Source: Strongylocentrotus droebachiensis (lineage: Eukaryota; Echinodermata; Echinoidea; Camarodonta; Strongylocentrotidae). From it: DNA of 64,000 bases. Where the stretch lies: positions 332,501-396,500 of the forward strand of contig JAVYIG010000891.1 of the NCBI GenBank assembly GCA_035222895.1. Reading direction: 5' to 3'. Made by a program: the position numbers and the translations under genes. Below are positions 36,701 to 50,400 of the stretch, piece after piece. The notes beneath the pieces were generated by a model, which ran no database searches, had not been told where the DNA came from, and saw only the letters and a program-made list of their open reading frames with translations. The stretch's first letter is position 1; each line of letters opens with the position of its first letter.

Positions 36701-37827
36701 ATAGATTACATTGCTTCAGTTTCATTTCATTTTGCTTTACAGCATATTTTCCTAACCTTAATATGGGTGTTTGGACTTACTAATAAGAATAATAACAATA
36801 ATTCCTGTTGATATCCCTCACACCTCACTGACCTCAAGAGTAGTTTACTAAATTGATGTCCCATTATCAAAGATTTATTTATTTAGTATGATAAGCTCTT
36901 ACATCTACATCAGTATATTTGTTGGACTCATGGAAACATACTGTTGATGATTTTCAGTACTTGTTTCTATACCAATAAGCAAGAGCAAACTGAAATTTGC
37001 TTTACTTCCTTGTATGTAAAACAGTACATGTGGCAAAGAGTAAATTAGATCTTGGGACATCTGGTAGGCAGCCCAATAACAAGTGGTTACCTTGGTTACC
37101 AGTGTTCTTTGACTCCAGCACTTGTGTAACATGTTGAGAGAGGGGAGTAGAGAAAGAGAGAGAGAAATATATATACACTGAAACTCAGAGTTGCAACCAT
37201 GTTCTGTTAGTCTGCCTTATGCAATACATATATATATATATAATATTAAATACGAGTGGGAGAGAGAGGGGGAGGGGAGCTAGGAGGAGATAGAGAGAGT
37301 GAAGAGAGAGATGGGGGGGGGGGGGGGGAGGAGGAGAGAGACTGATGTTATACTCCACCCCCCCCCCCTTTTTTGGGTGGGGGGGGGGGGGGTAGTTGTA
37401 CATATAAAGGGAAACCAAGTTTCTATTTCAGAATAGTCATATAAATCAATAAATTGTAATTCAATCTCGAAGTTGACGATCACATGTACATGCACCCTTG
37501 AAAGCGTAATGCTAAAAGAACAGGACGTCGCCCTCTCTGTCTTGAACCCAGTCATTCTTGTGAGTACAAACCTTTACTTGCACCTTTAATTTCATCTTAC
37601 GTAATAAGAAACATCTGTCACGTCTGTCTTTTGAGCTGGACGGAAGTCATTAAAACACATTTCCTCTTTGTCATCCGACATAATAGGGCCTAAAATCACT
37701 TTTGTTCTCTCAACACTTGTTTTCTTCTCAATATCGACTTTATACTACCAGCTCATTTAAAACTCTTTGTCCTTGCTCTCCACTGTTTGTGTTTTCTTTA
37801 TAAGCCTTCTTTTGTTGAACAAAGTTT

Positions 37828-38166
37828 AAAGGTAATACAAAGTTTTGGGAAATTTTGAAAATTGGGTGGATAGTGAATCTCTACAATTTTGTTATATTTG
37901 GATGCCCCTGTGGATGTATTATATGCCCTAAAAATATTAGCTAATTGGTCGAATTTAGTCAAGAAACATTGTTTCATAGCTAAATTAATATCTTGACCTT
38001 GAGAGGGAGCTATACAACATAAAGAGTTTGTTATTTATAATTTCATAACTTTAGACTCGATTTCAATCGCGACAACGATCACTGAATATTGTAGGATCGC
38101 ATATGCTTCCAATATGTTAATTTGAACCAAATTCATGACCCCATACCAAAACTTTGTAATACCTTT
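37828..38166. repeat. 339-bp TIR element (AAAGGTAATACAAAG)
   Basis: AAAGGTAATACAAAGTTTTG at the left and CAAAACTTTGTAATACCTTT at the right are terminal inverted repeats in AT-rich flanks. Intergenic between CREB3L and CDC34. Confidence 0.75.
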
Positions 38167-38694
38167 AAGATCTACCCCAATATTCAGAAGTAACACCTTA
38201 CTGAAGTACCCCATGTGGTCTACTAATTTCCTGATCCGATATATTGATATCTTTCTTATCTGCCGCGCTAGTCTTCCTCTCTCCGATCGGCTCTTTTGTC
38301 ATGTTTGTTGGTGATTAAATTTTGTGAATTTCTTGAACAAGAATATTCACACCTTTCAGTATTCGCTATATAAATACGTCTTTCCTGCTTGTCTTAATTA
38401 ACAAATAATTTTGATTCTTGCGTCTTAAACGAAACTTCCTTCTCCTACCTACCTTTTCTTTTTCAATATTTACAAAAAAAAACAAAAACAGACACTTACG
38501 ATCCTACTCTAAAACTGGTAAATATTTGCATCTTACCCACCACTATCATCATTTTATTTTATATATCTATATTTCTTTCTCAAGTTCATCTATGATATGA
38601 TATGGAATTATATTACATGATTTTGCCGGTTGGCTGCGAAGAAAGAGATATGAACAGAGACTCAACACAAAATAATATATATTTATGGTTATTT

Positions 38695-38765
38695 GTTCAT
38701 ATATCTATTCATATATATATATTCATATATATATTCATATTCTATATTCTATACATAATTATATC
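38695..38765 (+). repeat. AT-rich ATATTC/ATAT tract
   Basis: Alternating ATATAT with ATTCAT units, intergenic between CREB3L and CDC34. Confidence 0.7.
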
Positions 38766-39700
38766 CGTCGTTCTTTTTATCTTTATTTTTCTTTATCGGG
38801 GCATATGCCACCCCTCCCCTACATGTTCGATCGGACTAAGATGATCCGCAAGTCATATGAAGACGACATTTTCCCCAACGCTTATCTTTTTATAATTTAC
38901 ACCCGACCCAGCTGCATGTACAGACTCTGAAATATGCTAGTCATTATTTACCCCCTCCTTTTCCCACTTTCTCTCTTTCTTTCTTTCTGTGACATTCGTG
39001 TTTCATTTTCTTTCTTTTTTCCCCTTTCTTTCTTTTAATTTTTGACATCTAAACAAAAAAAATCTTATGTTTATCCAAGTTCCATCTTTATGGAAAAAAT
39101 ATGATATAAACAAGACGAGGAACGGTCGAGAAACAGGTCAATTTTAAAAAAATCATATTAGGGGCACTATTTCATTATTATTGTTGGTGAATTGGGGGGG
39201 GGGGGGGGGTCATAGAAGCGAATCATTGCTCTCACATCTGGTCACATTTATGACTAAAGGGCGAAATACCAAAAAATACAAATACGCCCCAAACTGGTAT
39301 TCGTATTGCTGTACACAAGGGGGAGGGGCCCGAGATATATTTTTTTTGCCGTCAGTTTTTCAAACTTCTGTATTTTTTATGTTTAAATTGTGATGTTAAC
39401 TTTAATGGATGCCCCACCCCGTAATATGGGCATTTCATTACCTTTAAAGTGATTAAGGGCGTTACCGGGGCGTTACCATAGAAATTATCTAGTTCCCTGT
39501 CCATTTAATAGTCATACCTTTAGATGTGTCTATGTGCGAAAATCCCTGTTTGTGTCGTTTTATTCCATAAAACGATTTACGTGGAAAGAGCATTGTGATC
39601 ATGATAGTATTTCCCCTTCGTTTTCCCGAAATGTTAACATCATCCTCGGTCGGTCCTCGTATTGATGACGTCATACCTAAACTGACTGCAACATGACTAA

Positions 39701-41024
39701 TGCATACAGTCAGACCGCAGCGCGCGCGTTAATGAGGCTGAAAGCCGATTTTTACTCAGCGTCTCTTTGGTAATCTCGTGCATTCACGTGTGCTGAAATT
39801 CACGAGATTTTCCGTGAGATTTGTAAGGGTGTACAAACAGCTGCTTTTGTGGTCGATAACTTTAGTCAACATGGCAGCACGCAACGGTAATTACTCTAGA
39901 GATCTTCAGCTTCAGTTTGATATGAAATTTGCCATATTTCACAATTTTGAAACAATCTTTTTTCACCACTTTTATGGTCGTTATTTTTGTAACATTTCAA
40001 CAGCTATTTTGTACCCGGAATTTCGCTTTTGGTTCCTGACTTTGGTACATAATTAATTTGTTTACTTTGAGATTCGTTGGAAAGATGAAAAGTCACTGAT
40101 CAAAATAATGTCAAAACCTAATTGACGCAAAATCATGTTTTCTTTATAATCATAATAATTAAGACCCTAAAAACCCGGAAATTACCAATTTGTTCTTTCT
40201 ATGATGGCGCGAAATTGTGTGATTTCATACTCGTGCACGCTCGCCGTCTGAGCAATGACAATGTATAACTGATTATTAAACTCCAGGGAGCTCCGCCGCG
40301 CCACAAACTGGTCGAAAAAAATAAGAAAAATGATTAAAAAAGAAATATTGTAGAAAATAATTATCAGAAGAGCAATTAACGTATTTGAACCAGGGTCCTT
40401 AGATCGTTGCCATGACTGCTTACGCGCACGTGCATTGCAGGCGCACGTCACAAAACTAGGTTACTAAACTCTTGTTTTCAAAATGTTAATAAACCAAAGC
40501 GGAACATATATGACGTAGTTGACGTAGTTGACCAATCAGAACGCTGTATTATCACATCGGCAAAGTTGACTACTTTTTTTAATTATTCATAAACATGAGC
40601 ATGATTTTTTTTGGTTCCTGACTTTGGTACAGCGTAAAATAAAATAATTTTGATATCATTGTAAAGAAAAATATTTATGCTTTATGCTGATTATAACATC
40701 TTCTTGACGCAAGAATGATTTCTATGTGAAAATCAGCCCTACTCTTTAGATAGATTTATCGTCGAAAAACCCAATTTTCAAGGCGAAATATCTGTTTCCA
40801 AAATATATCTAACATGATTGTCATATAAGTATATAGAGAGTGCAACTTCTTATCTTTAAAATAAGACCCATTTCATGAGAAATGAACAATTATAAAGGCA
40901 AAAACTGCCGATCGGGAAGACCGTCTGCACTACTCATTACGTATGCAAGACACGTACATTCTTGCATACGTGCTGAGTAAAATAGAGGGTTTTCGCACCG
41001 GCTGCGGTCTGACTGCATATATGC
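39701..41024. mobile_element. 1.3-kb TIR element ending about 250 bp upstream of the CDC34 start codon
   Basis: CAGTCAGACCGCAGC at 39707-39721 is exactly mirrored at 41001-41015 (GCTGCGGTCTGACTG). The interior holds two copies of a TTTGGTTCCTGACTTTGGTA block (about 40030 and 40611). No transposase is visible. Confidence 0.6.
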
Positions 41025-41276
41025 AACCCGTACGTATATGCGCTGTGCATGCACTATTTCTACACAGATGATAGACTGCATTGCTAGCATCGAGATAACA
41101 ACAAAATATTTCACGGGAAACTTATCAACGAACAAGGCATAATAGACGGCAGTGTCGTCTTCTTTCTCAAAACGGCAGTAGAAAGACGCTTTGATTGTTC
41201 AAGTTTCTGTTAACATCTTAACGTGAAAAAAATAGCAAAACAAGGATCGAAAAGAAAGATAAAAAACTCGGGGGAA

Positions 41277-41459
41277 ATGGCCACAACAACCAGCGTAGCG
41301 ACGACCAGTGCTTTACGGGCCTTGCACGCAGAACTGATCAAACTCGAAAAAGAACCAGTGGAAGGTTTTATCGTCAAAGCAAATGATGAGAATTTGTTTG
41401 AATGGGAAGTTGCAATTTTTGGTCCACCAGGAACTCTGTATGAAGGAGGATATTTTAAG
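41277..41459 (+). CDS. CDC34: CDC34 exon 1
   Basis: 61 codons, from a Thr/Ser-rich start through [10 protein letters not shown] and [20 protein letters not shown]. Donor AAG|gtacca, phase 0. Confidence 0.97.
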
Positions 41460-44400
41460 GTACCATTAAGAAATATTGGAGACTAAACTTTTTGAAATTT
41501 TGATGATGGAATGTGTGTGTTTCTGATTGATGATGCCGATTCCTTGTCTTTGTTTGGAATTTGACGTGTGCATGCAGTAAGGTTCCAAGGAAGAGAACGT
41601 GTAAACACCATTGTCTGAGCTCGATCAGCTGTTTTGTTGTGTCCACCAAGCACATGACCTCTATTTTGGGTCTTGGGCTTGGCCATTGTCCAGGGTATCA
41701 ATCATCCAATGTTTTCATTTTTTTAGACTGGACATTTTATAAATATTCTTTTTTCCCCTCACAAGCATGATGTTAATTAATTACTCAGTGACTCACTGTC
41801 AGTGGAAAAATACAATTAGTCTAGAGCAGGCCTGGGGGGTGTTTCACAAAGATCCTAAGTTGAACTTATCTCTAAGTTGGACTTAAAATTCATGGGAAGC
41901 CATTAGCATCCTTGAAAATATTTTGTAATTTTTTTTCAGAAGGCATAAAATGTTGATTCAAATCATTCATATTTTCTATTATCATGGGAGATTTCATGTT
42001 CTTGATGAGGAATTGATGAAAAGTCTAAAATATTCCAATTTTTGCTTTTGAACATATTTCAATTTAAGGCTTCAATGGCTGTCCATACTTTTTAAGTCCA
42101 ACTTAGTGTTAAGTTCTACTTAGGATCTTTGTGAAACACTCCCCTGGTCTAGAGTCTATCTTGAAATTTTGAAAATCTTGATAGAGTACCGATAGACCTA
42201 GGCCTACATGTACATCGTACATTTAATATTAACATCTTGGGTTTAAACTGGGTCACCTGTTGTCTAAATGTTTGTATTATCGGATCCGGGCTAACTCGAA
42301 CCAGGGGACAACTCGGCCCAGCTGCAAAAACAGTCATTTTTTGTCATTTTACCCTAACCCTAATCCTAAACCTAACCCTAAACCTAAACATGCAAAAAAT
42401 GATAGTTTTTGCATCTGGGCCGAGTTGTCCCGTGGTCCGAGTTAGCCCGACTCCGTATTATCATGTGTGTTTTTATTTTGTTTTGTTTATTATTATTCCT
42501 TCAATATGTGACAACATGATACATGTACATCGTGTACATGCCTGCCTTGAGAATTACCGGTATGTGATTGTGAAAGGAGAAGAAAAGTGAGCTACGTACA
42601 CATGTACTAGACTAGACTAGGTGTGTTTTATATTCTGGTATTTTTGCACCCGAACCTACCATACATTGTACCTTTGTTTACATTAATGTACATGAACACA
42701 AACTTGGGTCAACAAATTCAACCTGAAATAGAATTTTAGATCAGTGAAATTAATAAAATGAATTCTAACATTTATACATCTACTATAGATGTACATGTAC
42801 AATGTACACATATGTTGAAGATTCACATCACATGTACATCTATTCTGTATAAAATGTATATGGTTGTAACTTGCATTCCTTTACATTTCTAGAGTTTATG
42901 TTTCATGTAATTTTTGTTATCGCCTACAGTACATTATTCCTAAAAGATTCCCATGTACATGTACTGTACATTGAGATCAAATGAATCTACACCAAATTTA
43001 AGCAAAGTCAGCTCTTCATATTAGTAGATGTTTGCTTGTGTTGAAGCAGAAAAATTGGAGAAACACAGTACATCTACATGTACATGTACATGTACATGTA
43101 CATTCGTAAATGTGCATGTACAATATTGTACAGTGTACATGCATTTGTATGAATGTACATGTACAGTTGCATGTACAGGTGTTTGTATCAGTAAGAGACA
43201 GAGAATTTTAAAGGAAGTTATAATTTTTTAAACTTCAGATCATACTGTAGTAGTACTGTAATCAGCACTTTTTTTTTTTAAATTGTACATGTACAAAACC
43301 TGTAAGAGTGTAAGAATAATATGTTTCTGTCTGTATTTCATTTGTTCACATTTTGGTTAAGTACAATTGTGATGTAGAGTCTACCTGTTCTAATGTGCAA
43401 TTCAATTTATGGTAGTCGGTGTCTGTGAGCCACCTTATTACCGGTAACTTTATTTTTCTCCTTCTTTTGTTTCATTCGTTCTTTTGCATCTCTTCCTGGA
43501 TTGAGTAGGCAATGATGAAGTTTCCACACGACTACCCGTATTCGCCTCCAACATTCAGGTTCCACACAAAAATGTGGCATCCCAACATCTATGAGGTAAG
43601 AAGAAAAAAAGGGAAGGGTGGTGTATATTCATTGCTTATAATTCACTACGTCATGATATTTGTACATTATTTCAGTAGTACATGTACTGTATGTGGGCCT
43701 ACAGCTGGTTGCCTTTATGCACCACACGAATGAGTTGTAGGAATCTGTGATGCAAAAACAATAGTACAATTGGATCAGGAATCAGGGCTACATTATTTTG
43801 TATTCTTTGTAATGTAGGCCATTACTTTATAAATGTACCACTAATAGAAATACTGCAGGCCTACTGTACATCGTCTGGCTAACTCTAACCCGGGAAAACT
43901 CAGACCCGCTGCAAAAATGGTCAGTTTTTGTAGGTTTAGGGTTAGGGTTAGAGTTAAGGTAAGGGTAAAATGACAATAAACTGACCGTTTTTGCAGCGGA
44001 CTGAGTTGTCCCCGGGTCCTAGATAGCCCGGGTCACGTCCTACTGTACAGTGTACATATTTAGCTGTTTCATACAGGATTGAATTTACATCACAGCAGCA
44101 AGCAGTAGGCCTACCTCTGTCTCTCCCCTTTTCTCCCTCCCCCTTTCTCTCTCCCCTTTTCTCTCTCCCCCCTCTCTCCCTCTCCCCCTTTCTCCCTCCC
44201 CCCCTCTCTCTCTCTCTCCCCCCTCTCTCTCTCTCTCTCCCTCCCCCTCTCTCTCTCGTTCTCTCTCTCTCGTTCTCTCTCTCGTTCTCTCTCTCTCTCT
44301 TTCTGTGCTGTGAATCATCAGCATCATCAACACTTCATTTCTGAAACATGTACCAGTAGTTTATTCTGCATTGTAAACTTGCACTGTCATTGTTGTGGAC

Positions 44401-47400
44401 ATGTAAATAAATGAGACTGACTGTCCTGTTTTGATATGGTACAATTATAAGTGTGGCTCGGGAATATAGGAGGGAATTCCCCCATATATGTACCAATCCT
44501 TTGTGATGATTTTGGTGGGGAATTATACACTGTACAAGTACCGTAAATCTCTGTGTGTAAGGCGCACCTGTGTATAAGGCGCACCCCTTTTTGGGGGGCA
44601 AAAAAAAAAGAAAAAAAAAAAATTGTTATTTTTGTTGCCGAAAACCCACGCGGAGAAGGACCTTCATTTAACATTGAGGTGCAGTTGAAGGCGCTGATTT
44701 GTGCTTGTGAACTTGTCACAAATAATATTAAACAATGTCCTTTTTAGAAGAATGTAAGATCATTAATGCAAATTAAAAACAATAGAGGACCTAGGATAGA
44801 ACCTTCTGGTACACCATTTGTTATAGACAAAAAAAATGAGGAATTATTATTATAAACTACATATTGAGATCTATTAGAAAGATTACTTCCAAACCAAGAT
44901 GACAGACAAATTTGAGTGTTGTTATAGTTTCCGAGTGGTGAGTCAACACACTGATTACTGAGCTGGGAGACATTGCCAGGCATAGCGCCATAAATCGAAA
45001 CTAAAAAAAAAGAAAAAAGTACGCCTTATACAAACGGAGATTTACGGTAACACACGCAGTAGGCTCTCATGTACCGGTATGTTGTTCATGAAGATGATCA
45101 TACAAGATGCCACACATGTACAGTACTCAGTAGGCCTACGCGTATAGTACAAGTAGGCCCAACATAATGATCATCTGGATTTATAGATGGAGCTAAATTA
45201 TAAAATACCCTCTCTAAGCGCTTTACAGATATCATTACCTCAGTCATCGGATTCATTCACACACCATATGCACCATCTCCCTTCCCTGGGGAGTATTCCT
45301 ACCATATGGTCAACGGTATATACTGACTGTAATTTAAAAGCATAGAGAAGTACAATTACATGTACATATACCGTATTTGACGGCGTAAAGGCCGCAGTAT
45401 TTTTGGAAGAGAAAATATCAAAAAAGTCGGGGTGCGGCCTATGCGGCGAAAGAGTCAAAAAAAAAAAAGTCAAAACCAGCACGAATTTGCACATATGGGA
45501 CTAGATCTACGAACGGTACAATAACTATACATTTCCACACATCTTACCAACAATTTTATCTTGCATTGTTGACATGAAGACGAAAATAAATTTCCAAAAA
45601 CAACATCTGCCGATAGATCTTGATCTAAGTTCGTGCCAATGCATTGCAAAAGTAAAAGAAGGGCCCGTTTAACGGAGCTGCCGCGAAGCATCAAGCACGC
45701 GAAGTCGCTATTTTAAATCCATTTCAATACACAAGAGAGAGGCGCAATGTATACATCACAGAATACTCCATATGCTAGCATCAGTGCGGGATGGCCGCGC
45801 GGTCTTAGGCGGTGACTTTAGTCACATCAACACTTGTACGTCAAGAGATCAAATCTTGACTTCGACAATTTTTTTTTTTTTTTTTTTTTAAATGTTAAAA
45901 TCGGGGGTGCGGCCTATACAGCACTGCGGCCTTATCGCCGGCAAATACAGTAAACTGGATATTGTACCCTCATGTTGTACACTAATGATTAATGACATAG
46001 ACAATAAAAACATGCATTGTCAATTTGTCAGCCTATTGAAAAGGTATTGTAAACATGCAACAGTGTAAAGTCTGCATGTACACTGTACATGTACATGTAT
46101 GTGTAAATGTATTAAAAGTTATCCTTTAAGTACTGTACATGTATACCCTGAGGCGCTGGTACATGTACATGTACATTAGTTCACAAAAGTGTACTTATGT
46201 ACATGTAACTTGAGTCCAAGTGTTTAGTCCAAGTTACATGTACATGTAATAACTGATTCATAGAGTGCCAAGTGTCAACCTTATCCCAGAAAAAAAATCA
46301 CCATTAATCAAAATAAATAATAGAACTTCAAGACATTTTTCCCCCTTTCATTTCATGATTGGAACAATTTTCTTTTATTAATAGAGTGTATTAACAATTT
46401 GTAAAGGTAAAGGTTACAGGCTTTTAAAGAGCTTGACACTTAAAATCAGTAGACTTAAAGAGAAGGTTGAGTTCTTGGAAGAGGTAAAAAATAATTTGTG
46501 AGCGTTATCATTGTTATTATGCAATGGTGGAAGAACATAAGATTAAACATGTTCCCTGAAAATCATGGCTCTTCAAATGCCTTCATATTCTAAATATGAC
46601 GTTGAAACATCGTAAAAATCAGGGGTAGGTTTTTTTCGCCATGTGCTCGTGTAGACCCATATATACATCATTCTGTGTACAGTGCTTGTAACTTTGCCAA
46701 GATTTGGCCAAATTTCTTATCATTTTGATGATTCCAGAACCTTGCAATACACACAAATACTTATACTAGATGATCATCCTTTTCTGATAGATTCCACACC
46801 GTTTCTTTCACAATGCATTGCAATCACATGACCAGAACTCAACTTTATCTTTAAGTTAAACCAAGTCTGCTTTGAAATCAGGTTAACACGTCAATTTAAT
46901 CTGTAATTTACTCTTGAACCAAAGCAAAATCTAGAAAGTTGTGAGCAGAGCATACCTTGTTGGTCTCTGGCTGTGTAAAGTACAGAGCCTTATGGGGTGC
47001 AGTAGACCGTGAAGTCTGCATAGTCTCACGGTGCAGGCACTGTTACAAACTATGACTGACAAGGGTTTGTGCCTGCGTACAAGTTTAATTTGCAATTTTG
47101 TCCATTTTATGAATATAGGAGCCATGTACATGAACCTACATTCATGTGCATGTATTCATGTTGTAAGTATGTTCTCTGACTCTATCATTTCCCGGTATGA
47201 CTTTCAACTACAAGCCGCTAGTAACGTCATGCTTACAATGTACACGCTGAATGTCAAGTCACTTTATATTACTGTCTTAAATACAGTGTGCAGTACTTGT
47301 ACAAGTATACTGTAGGTCACTAGTCATACAGTACATGTTTTACATGTACCTACATGTACAACATTATTCCTTTAGAGAGAGGAACCTTTTTGTGGTTTCA

Positions 47401-50400
47401 ATGGTTTGGCTCAATAACTTTTGATTTTTAGCCCCATAGTACAATGTAGATGCATGAATATTGTGTAGAAATGGCAAAAATTACTGCCCACATTGTGTTC
47501 ATATTTCTTTTCTTGCATGATCATATCTGGTTTGATATCATGATTTAAAAAAAAAAAAAAATTGAAATTCTTAAATTGGCAACACACTTTATAGAGAGGC
47601 TCAACATTATTTTTTTAAAAATACAAATTGGCAACTTTTTCAACTTGTTGACAAAGTTCATACTTGTTCATTCAGAGACATTGCATTTTCATAAAACAGT
47701 GTAGTAAAAGAAGATTGTTATTGATTTGCCGATTTAAAGGACAACATGTGATCAGTGTAGCCATTAAAAACATCCCATCCTGAAATGGATCACCTTTGAG
47801 TTGATAGGTGAAACCTTGATGTAAAGGTAACCTGATCTGTCATATTATTTTATTTAATATCATGACAATATGGTAAACAACTAAACATGTCATTCATCTT
47901 TCACAATTATCCAACCAAGAAAAAAAAAGCCAGCGGAAACATGGATTTATCATTTACATTTTAATATGTCTTCAATTTCCATAATCTCTACAAATTCTTC
48001 ACCTCAAAAGGATACATCAGGAAGAGAATGCAAAAAGATAATGATGATTGTTGTAAATTTTCTTTGCAAGAAGAGATTGTACAGTACATGTACATACTGA
48101 ATGTGTTGGGGTCGAGAGGATATGTCACTGGACTGTGGATCACAAGGTCAGCGGTTCGAGTCCCGTCGCGGCACTAATGTCCTTTGGCTAGACATTAATC
48201 TACACTTGCCACACTCGACCCAGGTGGGATATATGGGTACCTGGCAGGAATTAAGTCCTTGAAATGCTAGAGCGCTGAAGTGGCAGCCATGCTAAAGCCG
48301 GGGCATCAATTGCCAAAGCTCTTTGGAAGCGCATGGAGACGTTATAATGTGATATATGCGCTATACAAGAACAGAATATTATTATGTCAGTTGGCATGCA
48401 TGGCCATTCCAGAAGAATTAGACAGATCCGGCAAGAAATAGAAGATTTATTAATATACTTGTTCATGCTTTCATAATGTCCCATCAGTGCCATCACTCCT
48501 ATGTTGATGATTGTAATTCATTGTTGTATGGCCTTCTGAAAAAGGAATTACATGTACACCGGGTTCAGAGAATTCAAAACACAGCAGCAAGGATGTAATA
48601 GTGGGTGCTCGTTCAAGAGATTCCATTACTCCCCTTCTAAAGAAACTATGGTATGTGGTTGCCCATAGAAAAAACATGTTGTACTATATTCAAGATTTTT
48701 ATCATGTGTTTTAAAACACAGAATAATCTTGCTCCATCTTATATGTCAGATCTAATTTGTAAGCACAATCCAGTACGTACACTTCAATCTTCATCACAAC
48801 ACCTCCTTGCAGTACATCCTGCTAATATGCAAGATGGAGACCAATCCTTTGTGGCTTGGGCTCCAGCTCTGTGGAATTCTCTGCCCTTCCCTTTATGATT
48901 TTAAGAGAGCCTTATTAAAAGACACACTTTTTCTTACAGTAGTGTAACAATTTTTGTTTCAATGTGTATTGTGTATGTACATACATGTACATATTCATGT
49001 ACGTTTACTTTCAAATGCAATATTTAATTCTAACAGAGTACTTGCAGAAATGTTTACTCTTTTTATTTTTTACTAGACTACATGTAGTATATTTTGTATG
49101 CATCTTAAAGAAACAAAAGTAATTGAAGCCAATGAAATCTTTGGAAATATAATATTAAAGGATAATTTTTTTAATGCAATGTCTAAACAGGAAAATGAGA
49201 AACCCTCTAGGCTCTAGTTACATGTACATCATACTGACAACATGTACAGTGTGTCCAAATATAGGCCTTACCAGTTATTCTAGTCGGTAAAATATTGAAA
49301 GGTTTCAGTCATCGCAGGAATCAGCTCAAGTATGGGCTGAGTCACTTTGGAGTAGACTTTGTACATTAACTGCCTGGTTTCATACTCTGCAGTCAAGGCA
49401 AGCAGTGGTACAGTAGGTATGAATCATTGAAATGATTGAAGAAGCAGTATTACTAATCGCTGTCTCACCACCCACTGTCTCACCACCCACCTACCTGCGA
49501 AGGGCTTGGGGGAAGAAAACGCACGACTTGTAACCATTGATTTTAGCCTTGACCCCCTGTAAAATTGATTTTACTGCAGTAAATAAATGCTAGAGAAAGT
49601 AGTACAAATACATGTTGTACGTACATGTACATGTACATGTAATTGTTCAGAAAATCATATTGTTAACACCATGGTTACATGTAGATAATGTACGTGCATG
49701 TATGTTGTTGACACAGTGTAAATGTCTGGATTTTTTTTTATCAGGACAGTGGTTATTTTATCAGGTGGGGGTTGATGGCAGCACTATGGCCATAATTTGT
49801 TTCCTGTTCCACAATGTGTACCAGCACTTTACATGACTTGACCTGAAACATATACATGTACAGACTTGTAAATGTTGACTCTACATGTACAGTGTACCTG
49901 TATGTGAATGTGCAAAAATATGAAGCCTTCATCTGGAAACTGCAAAATCAGAGATCACATACATCTACATGTACCATCAGTTTAGCAAAAGTCATGTCCC
50001 CCCCCCCCTCTTTTTCCTTTCTTTCTCAAGTCCAGATGATATTGGGCAATCCCTATTAAAAAAAAAAAAAAGATGTAGCCTAGATCTATAGCATGAAAAC
50101 ACTCTGTGTTCATTGATCAGTTTTGTTTGCCCTTGAAAATATTGGGTATCGACTGTCGATAGAATTTGATTTTTCACACAAGATAAATTAGACTGCAAAG
50201 GAGATAATTTGTAACATGTTTCTACCATTTGGAAGAATTTTTTTCTCCAAAGAATGATTAAAAACATGTACATGTACACTGTATGCAGTACAGGTACATG
50301 TCCATGTATGTTGGTCCTAATTCATATCCCAAACTGCACATTGATTCTGAGTTATTTTAAGATAATTTGCTCAAAAAACTCAAAAGAAATTGCAGACACT

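Larger units (their letters stand above)
36701..41276. other. Intergenic between CREB3L and CDC34, with the CDC34 leader
   Basis: No gene recognised. Contains GA and G/C runs (37260-37395), the TIR elements at 37828 and 39701, a G run at 39193 and AT-rich DNA. The last 250 bases should include the CDC34 5'UTR; no TATA box or start site can be assigned. Confidence 0.45.

Noticed and set aside
41223-41276. An 18-residue N-terminal extension of CDC34 from a GTG
   Set aside because: Not an ATG, not conserved in the family, and rich in Lys/Arg from AT-rich leader sequence; the ATG at 41277 fits the family start.
42351-42389. A true telomere or chromosome end
   Set aside because: Only about 40 bases, degenerate, inside a hairpin element with gene sequence on both sides.
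45787-45872. A functional tRNA-Leu gene
   Set aside because: The acceptor stem does not pair and the B box is degenerate, so it is called a pseudogene or captured fragment.
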